From Leifsonia sp040686855 (lineage in GTDB: Bacteria > Actinomycetota > Actinomycetes > Actinomycetales > Microbacteriaceae), in the NCBI RefSeq assembly GCF_040686855.1, contig NZ_JBFBOG010000001.1, forward strand, positions 1,178,001 to 1,242,000: a DNA stretch of 64,000 nucleotides. Direction: 5' to 3'. The position numbers and the translations under genes are program-made. Shown in pieces: positions 1 through 6,750 of the stretch (its first letter is position 1; each line of letters starts with the position of its first letter). Under the pieces are notes generated by a model. It was not told the DNA's origin and ran no database searches. It was given only the letters and a program-made list of their open reading frames with translations.

Positions 1-131
1 GCGCCACCGGCGCGGTCGATGCATCGGCCATGGCGTCCACCTTTCGTCGGCCGTCCCCCTCACGGGTAGGGAAGCACATGGACCGGCGGTTGGGACCTCC
101 CGATTCACACCGCTCGCACAAACGCCGTCGC

Positions 132-137
132 TAGCGT
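132..137 (+). promoter_or_regulatory. Leaderless -10 element of the alarmone synthetase gene
   Basis: TAGCGT lies 7 nt before the ATG at 145, so transcription would begin at or next to the start codon. No purine-rich ribosome binding site precedes the ATG. This is the usual actinobacterial leaderless arrangement and it repeats many times in this window. The rest of bases 1-131 shows no gene I can support. Confidence 0.5.
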
Positions 138-144
138 CGGGAAC

Positions 145-876
145 ATGGATCCGGACCCGCACGCCGCCCCGCTGCTGTCGTCGCGCGCCATCGAGGCGCT
201 GCAGAACATCGACCCCGCGACGCTGAGCGAGGTCCAGGCGTTCCGGGACGACTTCGCGCGGTTCATCATGCCGTACAAGTTCGGCATCGACGAGATCTCG
301 ACCAAGGTGAGCATCCTGCGGGAGGAGTTCGCCGAGCTGCACGACTACAACCCGATCGAGCACATCTCGAGCCGGCTCAAGTCTCCGGAGAGCATCGAGC
401 AGAAGGTCATCCGCAAGAACTGCGAGCCCAGCTTCGAGGTGATCCGGCAGGAGATCACCGACATCGCCGGTATCCGGATCGTGTGCAGCTTCACCTCCGA
501 CGTGTACCGCGTCTTCGACCTGCTGACCGCGCAGGAGGACGTCCGCACGCTGCGGGTGAAGGACTACATCGCGCACCCCAAGCCCAACGGATACAAGAGC
601 CTGCACGTCATCGTCGAGGTGCCCGTCTTCCTCAGCGAGGGCCCGGTGCTGGTGCCGGTCGAGATCCAGCTGCGGACGGTCGCCATGGACTTCTGGGCCA
701 GCCTCGAGCACAAGATCTACTACAAGTACGACGGTGAGGTGCCGGAGGCGCTGCTCCGCGACCTGACCGCGGCGGCGACCACGGCCAGCCAGCTCGACGT
801 GACGATGGAGGACCTGCACCGGCAGGTGCGCGGCGACGACCGCGGGACCGTGTACAGCCTGCCGGCGTCGATCTAG
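145..876 (+). CDS. Small alarmone synthetase (GTP pyrophosphokinase family)
   Basis: This 243-residue protein carries one RelA/SpoT synthetase domain and nothing else: there is no HD hydrolase, TGS or ACT domain, so it is a stand-alone small alarmone synthetase of the RelQ/YjbM type. Expected role: transfer of pyrophosphate from ATP to GTP or GDP, making (p)ppGpp in the cytoplasm. Supporting motifs in order are IEHISSRLKSPESI near residue 72, DIAGIRI near 106, KPNGYKSLHV near 147, and VEIQLRT followed by WASLEHKIYYK near 172-190. A helical C-terminal tail follows, as in tetrameric SAS proteins. The ATG at 145 is preceded by a leaderless -10. Whether it belongs to RelQ or RelP cannot be settled by eye. 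Confidence 0.93.
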   Translation: MDPDPHAAPLLSSRAIEALQNIDPATLSEVQAFRDDFARFIMPYKFGIDEISTKVSILREEFAELHDYNPIEHISSRLKSPESIEQKVIRKNCEPSFEVIRQEITDIAGIRIVCSFTSDVYRVFDLLTAQEDVRTLRVKDYIAHPKPNGYKSLHVIVEVPVFLSEGPVLVPVEIQLRTVAMDFWASLEHKIYYKYDGEVPEALLRDLTAAATTASQLDVTMEDLHRQVRGDDRGTVYSLPASI

Positions 877-920
877 CGCGCGGCGTCCGAGTCGTTCACC
901 TGCCGTTGGCGCGGCGGCCC

Positions 921-926
921 TACAGT
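921..926 (+). promoter_or_regulatory. Leaderless -10 element of the MFS gene
   Basis: TACAGT lies exactly 6 nt before the ATG at 933. This decides the start: an in-frame TTG at 906 would place the promoter inside the coding region. Confidence 0.5.
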
Positions 927-932
927 GTCCCC

Positions 933-2363
933 ATGGCCACCGATTCCCCCGGTCGCGCGGCGGGCGACGACGCCCTGGTGACGACCGCGAGCCCTCTCTT
1001 CGCCGACAGCGACACCGACCGGCGCATCCCCGCCCGCTGGGTGGTGTCGTGGGCCCTGTGGGACTGGGGAGGCGCGGCCTTCAACGCGGTCATCACCACG
1101 TTCGTCTTCACCGTCTATCTGACCAGCAGCCTGTTCGTCGACCCGGCGATCGTGTCGGCGAAGAACGCCGAGTCCGGCACCTCCGGACCGGCGCACACCG
1201 CGTACGACGCGGCGGTCGCGGTGCTGTCGAGCGGGCTGGCGTGGGGCGTCGGCATCGCGGGGATCATCGTCGCCCTGATCGCCCCCGTGCTGGGCCAGCG
1301 GACGGACGGCTCCGGCCGCCGCAAGCTGTGGCTCGGCGTGAACACCGGCGTGGTCGTCGTGGTCACCGCGCTGATGTTCTTCGTCGTGGGCGAGCCGGCG
1401 TACTTCCTGCTCGGCGTCGCGCTCGTGGCGATCGGGACGGTGTTCTACGAGATCGCGACCGTCAACTACAACGCGATGCTCGTGCAGGTGTCGACCCCGA
1501 AGACGGTGGGACGCGTCAGCGGCTTCGGCTGGGGCGCCGGCTACCTGGGCGGCATCGTTCTGCTGCTCATCGTGTACTTCGGGATGGTGACGGGCGACGG
1601 CGGTCTGCTGCACGTCCCGACGGAGGCCGGGCTCAACATCCGCTTCGTCGCGCTGGTCGCCGCGCTCTGGACGCTGGTGTTCTCGCTCCCCGTGCTGTTC
1701 GTGGTGCCGGAGATCCCGCCGAACGCGCGGACGCCGCGGGTCGGATTCTTCGCGTCCTACGCCGTGCTCGTGCGCGACATCGGCCGGCTGTGGAAGGAGA
1801 GCCGCAACACCGTGCTCTTCCTGATCGCGTCTGCGCTGTTCCGAGACGGGCTGGTGGGCGTGTTCACGTTCGGCGGCATCCTGGCGCAGGGGACGTTCGG
1901 GTTCACCGGCGGCCAGGTGATCATCTTCGCGATCGCCGCGAACGTGGTGGCGGGCGTCTCCACGCTGCTATCCGGGCGGCTCGACGACCGGTTCGGGCCG
2001 AAGGCGGTCATCGTCACGTCGCTCGTCGGGCTGATCGTCGCGGGGCTCGCCGTGTTCTTCACGCACGATCTGGGGGCCGCGGCGTTCTGGGTCGGCGGAC
2101 TGGTGCTGTGCCTGTTCGTCGGGCCGGCGCAGTCGGCGAGCCGGACGTTCCTCGCCCGGGTCACGCCTGCCGGTCGCGAGGGCGAGGTGTTCGGGCTGTA
2201 CGCGACGACCGGCCGCGCGGTGTCGTTCCTCGCGCCGACTCTGTTCGCCCTCTTCGTCGCGGTGGGCGGCGCGCAGTACTGGGGCATCCTGGCGATCGTG
2301 CTCGTCCTGGCCATCGGCCTCGCGCTGCTGCTCCCCGTGCGCGCCCCGCGCCGCGCGTCCTGA
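933..2363 (+). CDS. MFS transporter, UMF1/Atg22-like
   Basis: A 476-residue inner-membrane protein of about twelve hydrophobic segments. After a short polar N-terminus comes WVVSWALWDWGGAAFNAVITTF, cut here by its tryptophans; the W-x-LWDW-x-x-x-A-FNAV start is typical of the UMF1/Atg22-like branch of the major facilitator superfamily. A PVLGQRTDGSGRRK loop between early helices is the MFS loop 2-3 signature (D-x-x-GRR), and a second such loop, SGRLDDRFGPK, occurs near mid-protein, as expected for two six-helix halves. The substrate is unknown; members of this branch are proposed to move amino acids or other small metabolites. Transcribed alone, convergent with the MarR gene, with a long palindrome between them. 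Confidence 0.88.
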   Translation: MATDSPGRAAGDDALVTTASPLFADSDTDRRIPARWVVSWALWDWGGAAFNAVITTFVFTVYLTSSLFVDPAIVSAKNAESGTSGPAHTAYDAAVAVLSSGLAWGVGIAGIIVALIAPVLGQRTDGSGRRKLWLGVNTGVVVVVTALMFFVVGEPAYFLLGVALVAIGTVFYEIATVNYNAMLVQVSTPKTVGRVSGFGWGAGYLGGIVLLLIVYFGMVTGDGGLLHVPTEAGLNIRFVALVAALWTLVFSLPVLFVVPEIPPNARTPRVGFFASYAVLVRDIGRLWKESRNTVLFLIASALFRDGLVGVFTFGGILAQGTFGFTGGQVIIFAIAANVVAGVSTLLSGRLDDRFGPKAVIVTSLVGLIVAGLAVFFTHDLGAAAFWVGGLVLCLFVGPAQSASRTFLARVTPAGREGEVFGLYATTGRAVSFLAPTLFALFVAVGGAQYWGILAIVLVLAIGLALLLPVRAPRRAS

Positions 2364-2368
2364 CACTG

Positions 2369-2432
2369 CATCTACTGGTCCCGACACGCCGTTACGGCGG
2401 TGCGCATAACGGCGTGTTGGGACCAGTAGATG
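2369..2432. repeat. Long hairpin: 26-bp near-perfect inverted repeat
   Basis: The arms 2369-2394 and 2407-2432 are reverse complements over 26 bp with a single difference (position 2383 against 2418), which would be a G-U pair in RNA. The loop is the 12 nt at 2395-2406. It fills nearly all the space between convergent genes ending at 2363 and 2437. A bidirectional terminator is the simplest reading, although there is no T-tract on either side and 26 bp is longer than usual; a REP/MITE-like mobile hairpin is the alternative. Confidence 0.75.
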
Positions 2433-2436
2433 GAAA

Positions 2437-3120
2437 TCAGTCGGCGGGCTCGTCGGGCGGGGGGTCGGGGGCGGGGCGGGGCCAGGCGCGGACGAAGCGG
2501 TCGAAGAGCTCGGCGAAGGTGCGCGCCTCCTCCGGGGTGAAGGCCGCGAGCGCGGTCTCGACGGCGGAGCGGCGGTGGCTGCGCAGCTCCTCGAGCAGCG
2601 CGCGGCCGGCGGTCGTCAGCTGGATGAGCGCGCGGCGGGCATCGGACGGGTCGGGGATGCGTCGCACCAGCCCGCGCTCCACCCCCTCCTGCACGAGGCG
2701 GCTCGCACGGGGCTGATCCACACCGATCGCGGCGGCCACCCCGCTGACGGACAGGCTGCGGCCGTCCGCGTCGGCGGACTCCAGCGCCTCGAGCATGCGG
2801 ACGCGCGCGATGCGCCCGAGCGATCCGTCGCGACCACGGCGGCCGGGACCGGAGCGCGCGGAGTCCCCGAAGGGCATTCCGCCCGGCTGTCCGGCTTCGC
2901 CGCCCGGGCCGCCCGCGGCGCCCGGAGCCCAGGGGCCGCCGAACGGGCCGGCCCAGTGCCCGCCGTGGTGACCATGGGAGTGGCCGTGCGGCATTCCCTC
3001 GCCCCACGGCGGCCGACGCCGGGACTGGTCGCGCCGCACCGCGAGCAGTGCGTGCTCGATCATCGCGACGATGTCCGCTTCTGGCGGAATCCCCGATTCG
3101 TCTTGACGTCCCGTGCTCAT
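2437..3120 (-). CDS. MarR-family regulator with His/Gly-rich N-terminal insert
   Basis: A 227-residue protein. Residues 1-30 are a polar helix, residues 36-95 are a low-complexity Gly/Pro/His/Trp stretch containing HGHSHGHHGGH, and residues 100-215 form a MarR-type winged helix: RIARVRMLEALES, then the HTH SVSGVAAAIGVDQPRASRLVQEGVERGLV, the wing RIPDPSDARRALIQLT, and a closing dimerisation helix. It probably represses itself and the divergent gene at 3176, because two TGTA-N4-TACA sites lie between them. The ATG at 3120 is chosen because a TATAGT -10 lies 7 nt upstream; a longer reading would run through the operators. The histidine cluster suggests metal sensing, but this is inference. Confidence 0.82.
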   Translation of the reverse strand: MSTGRQDESGIPPEADIVAMIEHALLAVRRDQSRRRPPWGEGMPHGHSHGHHGGHWAGPFGGPWAPGAAGGPGGEAGQPGGMPFGDSARSGPGRRGRDGSLGRIARVRMLEALESADADGRSLSVSGVAAAIGVDQPRASRLVQEGVERGLVRRIPDPSDARRALIQLTTAGRALLEELRSHRRSAVETALAAFTPEEARTFAELFDRFVRAWPRPAPDPPPDEPAD

Positions 3121-3123
3121 GCA

Positions 3124-3135
3124 TGTAACTATACA
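3124..3135. promoter_or_regulatory. Operator 1 (TGTA-N4-TACA) over the -10 of the MarR gene
   Basis: TGTAACTATACA is a 12-bp palindrome. On the minus strand the -10 hexamer TATAGT (3128-3133) of the MarR gene lies inside it, so a bound repressor would block that promoter directly. Confidence 0.6.
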
Positions 3136-3141
3136 TTTACT

Positions 3142-3153
3142 TGTAACAGTACA
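3142..3153. promoter_or_regulatory. Operator 2 (TGTA-N4-TACA)
   Basis: TGTAACAGTACA repeats the first operator 18 bp further along, differing only in the spacer (ACAG instead of ACTA). It lies 22 bp before the ATG at 3176 and just upstream of its ribosome binding site. Confidence 0.6.
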
Positions 3154-3175
3154 TGCAAACGAAAGGAGAGCCCCG

Positions 3176-4117
3176 ATGGCGAACATCGACGACTCCACAC
3201 AGACGCCGCCCGGATACTGGTTCGGCGTGATCGAAGGCCGGCTGCACCAGCGGATGCGGGACGCACTGGCCGATCAGGGACTGCGCCGCGGAAGCTGGCG
3301 CATCCTCCACACCCTGGCCGACGGACCCGCCACGGCCGACGAGCTTGCCGAGCGCCTGCCGCACGGTGACGAGCAGCGCGGGCACGGCCAGGGCCGCCGC
3401 GACGGTTACGCCCGCGGCCGCGGCTATGGCTTCCGCTACGGATGGCGGAGCCAGGAGCCGCGCGACGAGCGCGTCCCCGGCGCCGAGGGCCACGAGGGTC
3501 AGCACCCGCAGGGCGCGCGCCCCGATCACCGCGACGGCGAGCACCACGAGCACCACGAGCACCACGAGCACCACGAGCACCACGGCGACCATCACCACGG
3601 CGAGCACCATGGCGACCACGGCTTCGAGCGCGCCTTCGAGCGCGGCTACGCCCGCGGGTTCGACCGCGGCGTCGGCTTCGGCGCGACGCGGTTCGGCCAC
3701 CCCGCGGGTCCCTTCCCCGGCGGACGCGGCTACGGCCCCTTCCCCGGCGGGCACGGCTACGGCCCCTGGGCCGCCGACGTCGGCCGTCCAGCGCGTCCGT
3801 TCAGCGGCCATCGTCACGGCGGTCCCGGCGACCGCGGCGCCCGCCGCGCGCACCGCATCCACCGCACCCTCGCCGACTTCGTCGAGCGCGGCTGGGTCTG
3901 GTTCGACGGCGACCGCGCCACCCTGACCGATGAGGGACGCGCCGCTCACGACCGCGCGATCGAGCGGGTCCAGGAGGTGCGCGCCCAGCTCGCCGACGGC
4001 ATCTCCGAGAGCGACTACGCGACCGCGATGACCACGCTCGAGGCGATGGCGCGCAACCTCGGGTGGCGCCCGTCGTCCGAGACGTCCGGCGAGGGCGCCG
4101 CGCCCGACCCCGCCTAG
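3176..4117 (+). CDS. MarR/PadR-like regulator with winged helix split by a His-rich insert
   Basis: A 313-residue protein. Residues 13-63 read like the first half of a winged-helix domain (GYWFGVIEGRLHQRMRDAL, then WRILHTLADGPATADELAERL). Residues 224-297 read like the second half (HRIHRTLADFVERGWVWFDG, TLTDEGRAAHDRA). Between them lie about 160 residues of Arg/Gly/His-rich sequence, with a block at 122-148 made of repeated EHH and GDHH units and further GRGYGPFPGG repeats at 180-197. The insert falls where the turn of the HTH should be. Start at 3176 is supported by GAAAGGAG at 3161-3168. Divergent from the His-rich MarR gene at 3120 with shared operators, so the two probably act together. 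A nickel, zinc or copper response is suggested by the histidines but unproven. Confidence 0.78.
   Translation: MANIDDSTQTPPGYWFGVIEGRLHQRMRDALADQGLRRGSWRILHTLADGPATADELAERLPHGDEQRGHGQGRRDGYARGRGYGFRYGWRSQEPRDERVPGAEGHEGQHPQGARPDHRDGEHHEHHEHHEHHEHHGDHHHGEHHGDHGFERAFERGYARGFDRGVGFGATRFGHPAGPFPGGRGYGPFPGGHGYGPWAADVGRPARPFSGHRHGGPGDRGARRAHRIHRTLADFVERGWVWFDGDRATLTDEGRAAHDRAIERVQEVRAQLADGISESDYATAMTTLEAMARNLGWRPSSETSGEGAAPDPA
3539..3583 (+). repeat. Five tandem copies of a 9-bp unit (GAGCACCAC)
   Basis: Five exact head-to-tail copies encode five Glu-His-His units inside the gene at 3176. Perfect repetition at the DNA level makes this tract prone to slippage in steps of three residues, so its length may vary between strains without breaking the frame. 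Confidence 0.9.
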
Positions 4118-4120
4118 GAT
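4115..4120 (+). promoter_or_regulatory. Leaderless -10 element of idi
   Basis: TAGGAT lies 6 nt before the ATG at 4127. Its first three bases are also the stop codon of the preceding gene. Confidence 0.45.
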
Positions 4121-4126
4121 GGACGC

Positions 4127-4678
4127 ATGACGCCACCCCGCGAAGAGGTCGTGCTGCTCGCCGAGGACGGCACGCCGATCGGCACGGCGGACAAGGCGAC
4201 GGTGCACACGACGGACACGCCGCTGCACCTCGCCTTCTCCTGCCACCTCTTCGACGGGGAGGGCCGCATCCTGGTCACACGTCGCGCCCTCGGCAAGGCG
4301 ACGTGGCCCGGGGTGTGGACCAATTCCTTCTGCGGACACCCGGGCCCCGGCGAGGCGTTCGAGGACGCCGTGCGCCGGCGTGCGGCCGACGAGCTGGGCG
4401 CCGAGATCGACAACCTCACACCGGTCCTGCCCGACTTCCGGTACCGCGCCGTCGACGCGGCCGGGATCGTCGAGTACGAAGTGTGCCCGGTCTACACCGC
4501 GACCATCGTCGGGGAGCTCGACCCGTCGCCCGATGAGGTCGCGGAGTGGACGTGGGCCGACCCGCGCACGCTGCTCACCGCGGTGGAGGCGACACCATGG
4601 GCGTTCAGCCCCTGGCTGACCCTGCAACTGCCCGCCCTCTATGCGGACGACAGCCTCGAAGCTTCAGGTCAGCTGTGA
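4127..4678 (+). CDS. idi: Isopentenyl-diphosphate delta-isomerase, type I
   Basis: A 183-residue Nudix-fold enzyme that interconverts isopentenyl diphosphate and dimethylallyl diphosphate in the cytoplasm, supplying isoprenoid synthesis (quinones, carotenoids, undecaprenyl carriers). The active-site motifs of the type I family are visible: TNSFCGHP with the catalytic Cys at about residue 69, the Nudix-like EAFEDAVRRRAADELG stretch that follows, and EYEVCPVYTA with the catalytic Glu near 118. Length is normal for bacterial Idi. It starts 9 nt after the upstream regulator gene but has its own leaderless -10. No other isoprenoid gene is near, so it seems to be a stand-alone unit. Confidence 0.95.
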   Translation: MTPPREEVVLLAEDGTPIGTADKATVHTTDTPLHLAFSCHLFDGEGRILVTRRALGKATWPGVWTNSFCGHPGPGEAFEDAVRRRAADELGAEIDNLTPVLPDFRYRAVDAAGIVEYEVCPVYTATIVGELDPSPDEVAEWTWADPRTLLTAVEATPWAFSPWLTLQLPALYADDSLEASGQL

Positions 4679-4690
4679 GCGCTGCTCATA

Positions 4691-4720
4691 TTTTCCACCT
4701 GTGTAATTGACTGTGGATAA
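4691..4720. promoter_or_regulatory. Inverted pair of DnaA-box-like nonamers in an AT-rich gap
   Basis: The reverse strand of 4712-4720 reads TTATCCACA, a perfect consensus DnaA box, and 4691-4699 reads TTTTCCACC, a box with a mismatch in the last base. They face each other 12 bp apart in an AT-rich gap between convergent genes. No dnaA, dnaN or parAB is nearby, so this is not the chromosome origin. Confidence 0.35.
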
Positions 4721-4762
4721 CTCGTCCGCGCGTATGCCCTGAGGTGAATGCAGCGCGACCTG

Positions 4763-5509
4763 TCAATGCGCCCAGACCCGGTCGACCGAGAGCGTCGGGA
4801 CGAAGGCGTGCTGCGGGTCGCGCGGGTCCGGCCACTCAGGGAAGTCGAAGACCGCCAGCATGAGCTGGAGCGGATACCGAGGCGGGTCGTCCAGCATCCG
4901 CACCACCCGGCCGTCGACGCGGAAGGTCGCCTCCTCGCCGTCCCAGCTCGCCTCGTACGCATGCGGCTCGGTGACGTCGATGAGCAGCGGAAGGCGCTCG
5001 AAGTCCTCCGCGAGCGCCGGGTCGCGGAAGCGGTGGAAGCCCATCCCCACGTCGGCCGAGTCGTCGCGCACGTCCCGGCCGAACACCTCCATCACGCAGA
5101 GCTCGCCGCTGCGCTCCGGCTCATCCTCGAAGCCGACGAGCCAGAGCGACGCCATCGATCGGGGGCTGAGGTACAGGGAGGCGCGCATCCCGACCGTGCC
5201 GTGGTCGATCAGGCAGCCGCGGAACTCCTCCTGCTCCTCGCGGACCCGGAGGCCGTCGCGGTACGGCTGCTGTCCGACCGCCGAGCCGACGGGGCCCGAG
5301 AAGTTGCCGGTCTGCATTCCCGAGACCCGCAGCGGCGGGCGGTGGTCGTCGCCGCACCACAGCCCCTGGTCCGGTGGGATGCTCAGCTCCAGGTGCGAGT
5401 CGTGGATCAGGTACGTCGCGCGCGTCCCGGCGAGCGAACTCCACGCGGGCAGGTAGTGCGGAAGCCACACCGATCGGTCCAGCGCCGGGTCGTCGAAGTC
5501 GTCGAACAC
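4763..5509 (-). CDS. GH16-like (concanavalin A-fold) protein
   Basis: A 248-residue protein without a signal peptide. The N-terminal FDDFDDPALDRSVWLPHYLP, the central SMASLWLVGFED and the SGELCVMEVFG segment are typical of the glycoside hydrolase 16 / laminarinase-like jelly roll. In classical GH16 enzymes the active strand reads E-x-D-x-x-E; here it is E136-L-C138-V-M-E141, so both glutamates are kept but the assisting aspartate is a cysteine. It may therefore be an atypical glucanase or a carbohydrate-binding protein. The gene follows the DUF1579-like gene at 5523 by 13 nt on the same strand, so the two probably form an operon. Confidence 0.75.
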   Translation of the reverse strand: MFDDFDDPALDRSVWLPHYLPAWSSLAGTRATYLIHDSHLELSIPPDQGLWCGDDHRPPLRVSGMQTGNFSGPVGSAVGQQPYRDGLRVREEQEEFRGCLIDHGTVGMRASLYLSPRSMASLWLVGFEDEPERSGELCVMEVFGRDVRDDSADVGMGFHRFRDPALAEDFERLPLLIDVTEPHAYEASWDGEEATFRVDGRVVRMLDDPPRYPLQLMLAVFDFPEWPDPRDPQHAFVPTLSVDRVWAH

Positions 5510-5522
5510 GCCGGCCCTCCCC

Positions 5523-6050
5523 TCATCCGGTGCGGGTGGCGTCGATGTGCTGTTCGAGCCACCAGGTGCGGCCCTCGTCGTCGGAGACCCAACCGTCCCA
5601 CTCGAACGAGTCCTCGGTGATGTTGGAGAAGTTCCAGCGGATCGGCCGGCCGTCGGTCTGCGTGCCGTCCTGCCGGATCCCGTCGCGCCGGTGCGGGGTG
5701 GCGACCAGCGTGCAGAAGTCGCCGCTGGCCGCGCCGAACCAGCTGACGCGCCAGGCGCCGAGGGCGGAGTCGTACACGCGGATGGTGGTGCCGCGGCCCT
5801 TCACGCCCTCGGGGTCGGCGTCGTCGCGGATGACGAGGACGTCCTGCACGGCGCGGCCGCCGAGCGTGTACGCGAAGATCCAGTGGTTGACCGACTCGGT
5901 CCACACCTGGGTCGTCTCGTCGAACAGCCGCACGTCGGCGCTCCAGCTGCCGACGAGGCGGCCGAAGAGCTGCATCCGCTGCGGATTGTGCTCCATCGGG
6001 CCCGAGCTGATCAGGGCCCGTGCGAACGCCGCGTCGGTGGTCTCGCTCAT
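5523..6050 (-). CDS. DUF1579-like conserved protein
   Basis: A 175-residue cytoplasmic protein. The pattern QRMQLFGRLVGSWSADVRLF, then VWTESVNHWIFAYTLGGRAVQDVLVI, then TTIRVYDSALGAWRVSWFG resembles the calycin-like DUF1579 family, whose members have no established reaction. It sits directly upstream of, and probably co-transcribed with, the GH16-like gene. The ATG at 6050 is preceded by an AGGGA ribosome binding site. I cannot assign a function. Confidence 0.7.
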   Translation of the reverse strand: MSETTDAAFARALISSGPMEHNPQRMQLFGRLVGSWSADVRLFDETTQVWTESVNHWIFAYTLGGRAVQDVLVIRDDADPEGVKGRGTTIRVYDSALGAWRVSWFGAASGDFCTLVATPHRRDGIRQDGTQTDGRPIRWNFSNITEDSFEWDGWVSDDEGRTWWLEQHIDATRTG

Positions 6051-6085
6051 GGTCCCTGCTCTCTACTCAGGCGGTCAGGATGTGG

Positions 6086-6688
6086 TCAGGACGAGCGTCC
6101 CGCCTCGGTGGTGGAGACGTCGGTGCGATGGAAGTTGAGGTACGAACGCGATGCCGTCGGGCCGCGCTGGCCCTGGTAGCGCGAGGAGTACTCCGCCGAT
6201 CCGTACGGCTTCTCGGCCGCGGAGGACAGGCGGAAGAAGCACATCTGCCCGATCTTCATGCCCGGCCACAGCTTGATCGGGAGCGTCGCGACGTTGCTCA
6301 GCTCCAGCGTGACGTGACCCGAGAAGCCCGGGTCGATGAAGCCGGCGGTGGAGTGGGTGAGCAGCCCCAGCCGGCCGAGCGAGCTCTTGCCCTCGAGCCG
6401 CGCAGCGACGTCGTCGGGAAGGCTCACGAGCTCGAAGGTCGACCCGAGCACGAACTCACCGGGGTGCAGGATGAACGGCTGGTCCGCATCCACCTCGACG
6501 AACCGCGTCAGCTCCGGCTGGTCTTCCGCCGGGTCGATGAACGGGTACTTGTGGTTGTCGAACAGCCGGAAGAAGCGGTCGAGGCGCACGTCGACGCTCG
6601 ACGGCTGGACCATCTCGGGCTCGAACGGCTCCAGGGCGATGCGCCCCGAGCCCAGCTCGGCCTTGATGTCGCGATCGGAGAGAAGCAC
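6086..6688 (-). CDS. dcd: Bifunctional dCTP deaminase / dUTPase
   Basis: A 200-residue trimeric enzyme of dUMP supply. The EGKSSLGR motif (99-106) and the HSTAGFIDPGFSGHVTLEL strand (112-130) match, as I remember it, the mycobacterial Dcd:Dut enzyme, which converts dCTP to dUMP directly, rather than the monofunctional enterobacterial enzyme. N-terminal MLLSDRDIK and QPSSVDVRLD are also family signatures. The GTG start at 6688 is preceded by TAGGCT at 6 nt (6695-6700 on the minus strand), so the message is probably leaderless. Divergent from the membrane protein at 6751. Confidence 0.95.
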   Translation of the reverse strand: MLLSDRDIKAELGSGRIALEPFEPEMVQPSSVDVRLDRFFRLFDNHKYPFIDPAEDQPELTRFVEVDADQPFILHPGEFVLGSTFELVSLPDDVAARLEGKSSLGRLGLLTHSTAGFIDPGFSGHVTLELSNVATLPIKLWPGMKIGQMCFFRLSSAAEKPYGSAEYSSRYQGQRGPTASRSYLNFHRTDVSTTEAGRSS

Positions 6689-6750
6689 GAGGCCAGCCTA
6701 TCGGGGCGGGTTGCCCGCTGCAGCCGTTCGCGTCCAGTAGCCTCCCGTTC

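Noticed and set aside
906..932. TTG start upstream of the MFS gene
   Set aside because: It would place the TACAGT -10 element inside the coding region, and the extra nine residues are not typical of the family.
3539..3583. CRISPR-like repeat array
   Set aside because: The 9-bp units are directly adjacent without spacers and encode EHH units in a gene.
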